This document shows, in pieces, positions 58,661 through 64,000 of a stretch of DNA of 64,000 bases (positions are counted from its first letter, which is position 1; each line of letters opens with the position of its first letter). The notes beneath the pieces were generated by a model. It made no database searches. It worked only from the letters and a program-made list of their open reading frames with translations, and was not told the origin of the DNA. A program made the translations under genes and the position numbers. Source of the DNA: Bacteroidota bacterium. Lineage in GTDB: Bacteria; Bacteroidota; Bacteroidia; AKYH767-A; OLB10. The stretch is from NCBI GenBank assembly GCA_016713445.1, contig JADJPB010000006.1, positions 281,365 through 345,364 on the forward strand, written 5' to 3'.

Positions 58661-59089
58661 ATGAGCGAACAAACTATCACTATTCTTCACGTAGAGGATG
58701 ATCAAGTAGATAAGATGGTAATTGAGAGGGTAATTAAACGACTCAAGCTTACTAACAATTTACTTCACGCATCAAATGGAGAGGAAGCATTAGATGTACT
58801 GAGAGGTACTAATGGAAAGGAAAAACTGGAGCAATTACCTCAAGTAATTTTGTTGGATATTAATATGCCAAAGATGAATGGACTTGAGTTTTTAAAGGAG
58901 CTTAGGAGTGATCCAACGATTAGTTCCATCAGTGTATTTGTATTGACTACTTCGAACGACGATTATGATAGAAAAGAAGCTTATGAGCATAATGTAGCTG
59001 GATATTTTGTAAAGCCAGTTGATATTAGTCAATTTGAGTCGACTTTTCAAACTTTGTCTGATTTTTGGAAGATTTGCGTTTGGCCATAA
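58661..59089 (+). CDS. Single-domain response regulator, Rcp1-like
   Basis: A 142-residue receiver domain without an output domain. Acidic pocket ILHVEDDQVDK, phospho-acceptor Asp in VILLDINMPKMNGLEFL, switch Thr in VFVLTTSNDD and Lys in YFVKPVDI. This matches the Rcp1/CheY-like class that pairs with KAPLRAI-type kinases such as the divergent neighbour. Output by protein-protein contact is expected; the target is unknown. Confidence 0.92.
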   Translation: MSEQTITILHVEDDQVDKMVIERVIKRLKLTNNLLHASNGEEALDVLRGTNGKEKLEQLPQVILLDINMPKMNGLEFLKELRSDPTISSISVFVLTTSNDDYDRKEAYEHNVAGYFVKPVDISQFESTFQTLSDFWKICVWP

Positions 59090-59093
59090 AAAT

Positions 59094-59132
59094 AGGATTT
59101 ACCTTTAAAATTATATTATAAGGGTAAATCCT
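59094..59132. terminator. Bidirectional hairpin between the response regulator and PLP gene
   Basis: AGGATTTACC and GGTAAATCCT form a 10-base stem with flanking A/T tracts, midway between the convergent genes. Confidence 0.7.
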
Positions 59133-59152
59133 TGTATTATTTTTAGTTATTT

Positions 59153-60308
59153 TTAAATCTTTTGCTTTCTATCCATTTTAAAATATCGATTTATTTCCTT
59201 CATTGAAGTCCCTGTATCAGACATAGCTGTCGGCAACAGATTTGCTATTTGATTTAGTAAACCATCAATATCTTCTTTATTCATATGTAGCGATAATGGG
59301 ATTCGCATACCCGTATTATTATACGAAACACTAGGGAATACCGACAGATTAACATAGAATCCATTATTCACTAATCGGCTAACCATATTGTACCCCATTT
59401 GTGGTTTTCCCAAACAAACAAACTTCACGGGAGATATATCATCCGACAACATTGGAATTTCAAGCAACTTCGCTGTTTGATTAAAATACTTAATACGATC
59501 TTGAAGTTGTTTTTGAAGCGAATAAATTTCAGTGGATAAATGAATTTTTGCAGATGCCACAGCTGCCCCTAAGATGGGGGGCGGAATTTGAATAGAGAAG
59601 ATGGAAGTTTTACCATAATCATGAACTCGACGATACTCCTCATCATTCGGAAAAACCATCACACCGCCGCTTGCTCCGAAAGCTTTTCCTAAAGAAGTTG
59701 TCAAATACATTCGGTCATGCCTAGGTACTTCACTACGAACATAACCTGAACCGTTTTCACCTGCCCAGCTCATTCCGTGAGCATCATCAATGTACAAATA
59801 AAGTTGTTCATAGATATCCATCAACTTCACAAGATCTTTAACAGGGCTAGGTTAAAAGAGAAACTGCCATTTGTACACTTGAATGGACGCTTACGTCCAA
59901 AATGATGGCGTCTTCATCACCAATAAGAATTGGAAGATTACTTAAATGTCCTAGTGTCGTCGTATTAAATACAGCGGCAGGAGCATCAAATATCTTCGCC
60001 AACTTTTCTTCCAATTCGCCATAAAGCGGAGAAGAAAGGTAGGAGCGCGAAGACGAAAATTGAACACCGAATCGGGTAATCGCATCAATGGCGCCGCCCA
60101 TTAAACGCTGATCAAGATCAAGACCTAGGTAACTGCACGAGCTAAAATTTTTCAGCTTTTTACCTTTTAGTGTCACATGACGACCATCAAATTCGTCATC
60201 TTCCACCGTTTGCAAAATGATGCCCAATTTTTTACCAGAAATTGAAACTTCGTCGAGTAGTTCTAGAATCTGCTCATGTTTGCTTTTTACACTATTACTA
60301 ACTTCCAT
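59153..60308 (-). pseudogene. PLP-dependent aminotransferase (KBL/AONS-like), internal segment missing
   Basis: N-terminal half (from the ATG at 60308) reads GRHVTLKGKKLKNFSSCSYLG then SYLSSPLYGELEEKLAKIF and HSSVQMAVSLL; the C-terminal half reads PVKDLVKLMDIYEQLYLYID then DDAHGMSWAG and TTSLGKAFGASGG, with the PLP-binding Lys present. At 59847 the frame stops, and the expected ~35-40 residues between (the part with the GVYSMYGD-like DGVYSMxGD strand) are absent. A single-base indel cannot join the halves, unlike the other breaks here. Class II (alpha-oxoamine synthase-like) fold; product unknown. Confidence 0.7.
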
Positions 60309-60527
60309 ATGATTACTTGATCTTGAATTAGGAAATGAACCCTTCACCCCTATTCAAGTTGTGTTAAAAATAGCACAGAGTATAAAGTAATTGAAATAAG
60401 AATCAGACAGTTATTAACCTATCTATGTTAATTCACTAATAACGAAAAAGTGAAATCTAAAAAGCATTTGCCATCTGGAAACCGCATACACAGCAAAGCA
60501 AAAAGTCGCACACTATAAAAGCAGAAA

Positions 60528-62316
60528 CTACTTCAGCTTGGCAGTAGAAATATCATCTCTAACTACTATTTCAAAACCATTGCTTCGGATATCCCCTAAC
60601 GACACTTGACATGGACTGTCGACCTCTAAATCCTGCGAAAGATTTAGCACTTGCGAAGTACTGGTTTTGTGAACCACCAATTTTGCTATTGTTTTTTGAT
60701 TTGGCACTGTTTGAAATACTCCTGTTTCTTGTGGTTGTGAATTCGTGTAATAATAATAGGTCGCTCCTGAGTTAAACGATCTTTTTGCTGTTTGAATATT
60801 TCCTTTGGCGCCATGCGAATAAATTCCTTGTGCATGTCCAATACCCAGCATCGCATTATTTTCCAATACGAACTCACCTTCGCCCTTAATAACTACTTGC
60901 TCGCAAAAAAACTCGGCACCTTCGCTCACTTGAAAAATGCGTCCCTTTGAAATTTCACCGAAAGCACTTCCTTTTATTTGCAATGTATGTTTTTGGGCAA
61001 TCGTCACATTTCCCAAAGCTACTTTACAGAAAGGCTTTTGGATCCATCTAGATGTTCCAGGACCCGAAAGAATAAATTCTGAGGTTACACTTAAATCTGA
61101 AGCGAAAGTTCCATTCAATAAAATAACATCTCCAGAAACCTTCATCTTTAAACTAGCTTTCTGCTTTGAATTATCCGATTTTACATCATTGAATTCACCT
61201 CCCTTCAAAATAAAATCTTCGCTCACATGACATGTTAAAATTCCATTGCATCCTCCTAAAAACCGACCTCCAGTTTGTACGAAGTTTCCGCCAATATAAA
61301 TTAAATTATCTCCGGAAAAATAAACTCCACTATTTCCATTTCCTGTTTTTCGAATTTCGAAATCTCCTTGAATCGTTTCTAATTTCCCACCAAAATCTTC
61401 AATAGCAACTTCAGCTGCATCCAACACTACATTCCCATATTTTATTTCTGGGCGAAAAGTATTAGGTCCGTATTTAAAAAATAGTTGGGTAGACTTTGGA
61501 TTCAATGAATTATTTAATCCCGGAAACCAGCCGGTACTGTTATGAATATACATGGCGCCATTGGCCATGTAAAATTCGTTAAATGAATAAAAATCATTAA
61601 TTGATGTATCCATCTGCACGACACCGCCAAAAGCAACATACATTGCATTCAAACGCAACGGAGAAGTGATTCGCAATTCACCACCTTTTTCTATGACCAA
61701 GGTTTGAAGATTTGATCCGGTACCTTTTCCCCATTGGATCACCAACAGTAGGCAGATAAGAAATAGCACCAATTCGAATTTCTTTACATGCAGCATCCAC
61801 AATACCTGGGGTTGCTGCAGCATCCGCTAGCACATCAAAAGTCAACCAAAAGAAATTTTTTCCAGGTAACAATGTTTGGTTTGCAGAAAAAACGAATGGT
61901 TTATCGGTAATCGTTTGAATGGTTGTTCCTACTGTTTGTTGAATTGAAAATTCCGGATCATTACCGGTATACCACAAACGAGCATTTTCAATATTCTGAT
62001 TAATCGGCAAAGAGGTTCCTGTTGCTGAAAAAGTAAGCGAATTCACTTTAACAGGAGTACCTTTTCCGCTGGCTTCCACCATCACACCAATCACTTTTTG
62101 GTTAATACTACCACGCAAAACACCGGAAGTATCTTGGATTGTAGTAGCTTGTTTAAAGCTCATGGCAGTTGATGCTTTTCCTTCCTCCTTCTGTGTCATG
62201 TTAAAGACCACGATTAACAATACCACCAGACCTGTGATAGCGGTCATAGTAGCGATAAAAGTGAGACGCAGTTTTGTCTTAAGTGCAGTGTGTTGACGTA
62301 AATTTTTTCTGGCCAT
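60528..62316 (-). CDS. Membrane-anchored protein with BNR-associated N-domain and beta-helix-like region, one frameshift
   Basis: About 596 residues after repair. A short basic cytosolic N-terminus and one transmembrane helix (IATMTAITGLVVLLIVVF, ~22-40) precede a BNR_assoc_N-like domain (~60-195: VKVNSLTFSATGTSL, ARLWYTGN, LLPGKNFFWLTFDVLADAAA, TPGIVDAACKEIRIGAIS). Removing one A at 61703-61705 joins it (YRIKSSTLVIEKGGELRITS) to a repetitive beta-solenoid-like region (GDFEIRKTGNG, GGNFVQTGGRFLGGCNG, GDVILLNGTFASD). No T9SS sorting domain. Possibly a surface adhesin; unknown. Confidence 0.65.
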
Positions 62317-62427
62317 GATGGGCTTTTTGTTTTTTATATCAACTTATACTTTGATATACTCAAAAAGTTTCTATTGAAAGCCACGGAAACACTCCACTAC
62401 AACCACGCATTTAACAAGCAAAAAAAA

Positions 62428-62454
62428 TACCCGAGTCTATTAAAGAATCGGGTA
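62428..62454 (-). terminator. Terminator after hppD
   Basis: TACCCGA and TCGGGTA arms around a loop, followed (in minus-strand direction) by seven T residues, about 20 bases beyond the hppD stop. Confidence 0.8.
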
Positions 62455-62474
62455 TACTATTGGTTAGTTGCCCT

Positions 62475-63569
62475 TTACAAATTTCCTCTCAACGCTTGTT
62501 CTCTTTCAATGGCTTCAAATAAGGCTTTAAAATTTCCTTTTCCAAAAGACTTAGCACCTTTGCGTTGGATGATTTCAAAGAAAACAGTTGGACGATCTTC
62601 CACAGGCTTCGTAAACAATTGAAGCAAGTAGCCTTCATCGTCGCGATCCACTAGGATGCCCAGTTTCGCCAAATCATCCATATCCTCATCGATCTTTCCG
62701 ATTCTCGTTTTTAGGTCCTCGTAATACGTCATGGGAACTTGCAAAAATTCAACACCACGATCCTTCAATGTACTTACAGTATCGATGATATCATTTGTTG
62801 CGATGGCAATATGCTGTACTCCGGCGCCATGATAAAACTCAAGATATTCATCAATCTGCGATTTCTTCTTGCCTTCTGCGGGTTCGTTGATTGGAAACTT
62901 CACATATCCATTACCGTTAGAAACTACTTTCGACATCAACGCACTGTATTCGGTACTGATATCCTTATCATCAAACGTAAGGATCATTTTGAAGCCCATC
63001 ACGTCTTCATAAAACTTCACCCAATCGTTCATCTTTCCTAGCTCCACATTTCCGACACAATGATCGATATATTGGAATCCGACTGGAGTGGAAGCAACGG
63101 TGCTTGTCATTGCTTTAAAGCCAGGTAGAAATGTACCTTTATAATTCTTTCTTTCTACAAATTTGTGAATCGTTTCACCATACGTATGAATGGAAGAAAT
63201 TTTTACTTCACCAAATTCATCTGTGATCGTTTGAGGTTCGCTATGAGCTTTAGCTCCACGAGCCATTGTTTCATAAAAAGACTTTTCGGCATCATCAACC
63301 CATAAAGCTAAAACTTTAACTCCGTCGCCATGATTAGCTACATGTTGTGTAATTTCATGGTTTGGATGAAGCGCTGTAGTCAATACAAAACGCACCTTTC
63401 CTTGTTGCAAGACATAAGACGCTCTATCTCGCACTCCAGTTTCAGGTCCGGCATAGGCAACAAGCTGAAAGCCAAAGGCATGCTGATAATAATAAGCAGA
63501 TTGTTTTGCATTTCCCACATAAAATTCGATGTGGTCAGTTCCATTCAGAGGGAGGAAGTCGGTAGACAT
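62475..63569 (-). CDS. hppD: 4-hydroxyphenylpyruvate dioxygenase
   Basis: Fe(II) dioxygenase converting 4-hydroxyphenylpyruvate to homogentisate in tyrosine breakdown. 364 residues with two vicinal-oxygen-chelate halves. Iron ligands: His in YIDHCVGNVE, His in GAGVQHIAIATND, Glu in TVFFEIIQRKG. The RKGAKSFGKGNFKALFEAIE tail closes the active site. No homogentisate-dioxygenase gene is in the window. A TAAATTTG box (63589-63596) lies 19 bases before the ATG. Confidence 0.94.
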   Translation of the reverse strand: MSTDFLPLNGTDHIEFYVGNAKQSAYYYQHAFGFQLVAYAGPETGVRDRASYVLQQGKVRFVLTTALHPNHEITQHVANHGDGVKVLALWVDDAEKSFYETMARGAKAHSEPQTITDEFGEVKISSIHTYGETIHKFVERKNYKGTFLPGFKAMTSTVASTPVGFQYIDHCVGNVELGKMNDWVKFYEDVMGFKMILTFDDKDISTEYSALMSKVVSNGNGYVKFPINEPAEGKKKSQIDEYLEFYHGAGVQHIAIATNDIIDTVSTLKDRGVEFLQVPMTYYEDLKTRIGKIDEDMDDLAKLGILVDRDDEGYLLQLFTKPVEDRPTVFFEIIQRKGAKSFGKGNFKALFEAIEREQALRGNL

Positions 63570-63588
63570 TGTATATATTTTGCGACTA

Positions 63589-63596
63589 CAAATTTA
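63589..63596 (-). promoter_or_regulatory. Promoter -7 box for hppD
   Basis: TAAATTTG on the minus strand matches TAnnTTTG, 19 bases before the hppD ATG at 63569. Confidence 0.45.
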
Positions 63597-63652
63597 CGGT
63601 TTAACTGCTAAAAAACATCGAATTCGACTTGAAAAAAGATGTTGGAGATGAA

Positions 63653-64000
63653 CTATTCTTCATCTTTTCTTGCTTTAGGGTGTTGTACCCAGCGCAATTG
63701 ATCCATCATGCTTTCAAAGACTTGTGTAAACTCAGTAATTTCTACCGGAATTGTTTCATGATTTAACATAATTTGCTTTCTCGGTTTTTTATCAGACACC
63801 CATAAATAATAAACAGGGAAATCGGCAAGATAAGGATTAGAGTATGTCGTATCCATAGCTTCAATTCTATTTTGACGTATGGCATCATACAGGTAATTCA
63901 ATTGTTCATAGGTCAAGCGTGCGTACCATGGCCCGATTTTCTTAACATTCCTTTCACCATAATACTCAGCCCATCCGGATTTATAGATGGTTGCATGATA
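63653..64000 (-). CDS. DUF6438-like protein, N-terminus beyond window
   Basis: The frame is open through the window edge, so the annotated TTG at 63916 is not the start; at least 115 residues are visible: YHATIYKSGWAEYYGERNVK, KIGPWYARLTYEQLNYLYDA, then YSNPYLADFPVYYLWVSD and a C-terminal helix FTQVFESMMDQLRW. The opening strand pattern (x-Y-x-x-x-I-Y-x-x-G-x-x-x-Y-x-G) and the Lys/Gly-turn before a helix fit the DUF6438 family, usually lipoproteins of unknown role; the signal peptide would lie outside the window. Confidence 0.55.
   Translation of the reverse strand, partial: YHATIYKSGWAEYYGERNVKKIGPWYARLTYEQLNYLYDAIRQNRIEAMDTTYSNPYLADFPVYYLWVSDKKPRKQIMLNHETIPVEITEFTQVFESMMDQLRWVQHPKARKDEE

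Noticed and set aside
1..64000. tRNA or rRNA genes
   Set aside because: I looked for T-arm signatures (GTTCGAATC-like with CCA-type ends) and long structured AT-poor stretches and saw none; a tRNAscan-type search would be decisive.

Overview
The window looks like a piece of chromosome from a Bacteroidota bacterium, in the Flavobacteriales/Sphingobacteriales range. It is AT-rich and carries type IX secretion (T9SS) C-terminal sorting domains, a PorE-like OmpA protein, an exbB-exbD-exbD-tonB operon, GWxTD and DUF2752/TM2 proteins, a futalosine-pathway mqnA, and TAnnTTTG promoter boxes in place of Shine-Dalgarno sites. I cannot place it below phylum/class level. I saw no rRNA, tRNA, CRISPR or prophage. 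Layout: 1-7 kb holds a broken lipoprotein gene at the window edge, TM2 and DUF2752 membrane genes, an M20 dipeptidase and a ~1,176-residue PKD-rich surface protein ending in a gliding-type sorting domain. 7-13 kb holds a lipoprotein, then a ~1,020-residue TPR protein with an outer-membrane barrel next to it. 12.96-13.76 kb is a small repeat-bounded element around a broken GxxExxY gene. 13.7-21.2 kb is housekeeping on the minus strand: acyl-CoA dehydrogenase, a ComEA-like helix-hairpin-helix protein, pyrF, prfA, purM and the PorE-like protein. 21.5-24.7 kb has a small barrel protein, a decayed IS4-type transposase and a secreted purple-acid-phosphatase-like enzyme. 25-28 kb has gyrB, mdh and a DCC-family protein. 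28.5-34.9 kb is a minus-strand operon with overlapping stop/start codons: two tandem FG-GAP surface proteins, a small lipoprotein and a cytochrome/beta-propeller lipoprotein. 35-42 kb has a YajQ-family gene, the TonB energy-transduction operon, a PstS-like lipoprotein and a TPR protein. 42-50 kb has a conserved unknown gene, proS, a low-complexity lipoprotein with 19-residue repeats, a FadL-type porin, a glycosyltransferase-like membrane protein and rlmB. 50-56.5 kb has a GWxTD lipoprotein, rmuC, an HsdR-N nuclease-like domain, then amn-holA-mqnA. 56-64 kb has a histidine kinase, a divergent response regulator, a broken PLP enzyme, a BNR-associated-domain surface protein, hppD and a DUF6438-like gene running off the window. 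An important property of this sequence is about fifteen one- or two-base indels at short mononucleotide runs inside genes that should be intact, including mdh. They look like uncorrected long-read or assembly errors rather than real gene loss. I therefore merged split frames into single genes and stated each correction. Breaks that look real (GxxExxY nonsense codon, IS4 remnant, PLP enzyme internal loss) are marked as pseudogenes. I did not find a clear new defence or biosynthetic system. The most unusual items are the repeat-bounded GxxExxY element with its 10-bp periodic arrays, the coupled FG-GAP/cytochrome-propeller operon with a pentanucleotide repeat at its first start codon, and recurrent promoter boxes sitting 3-7 bases from start codons.
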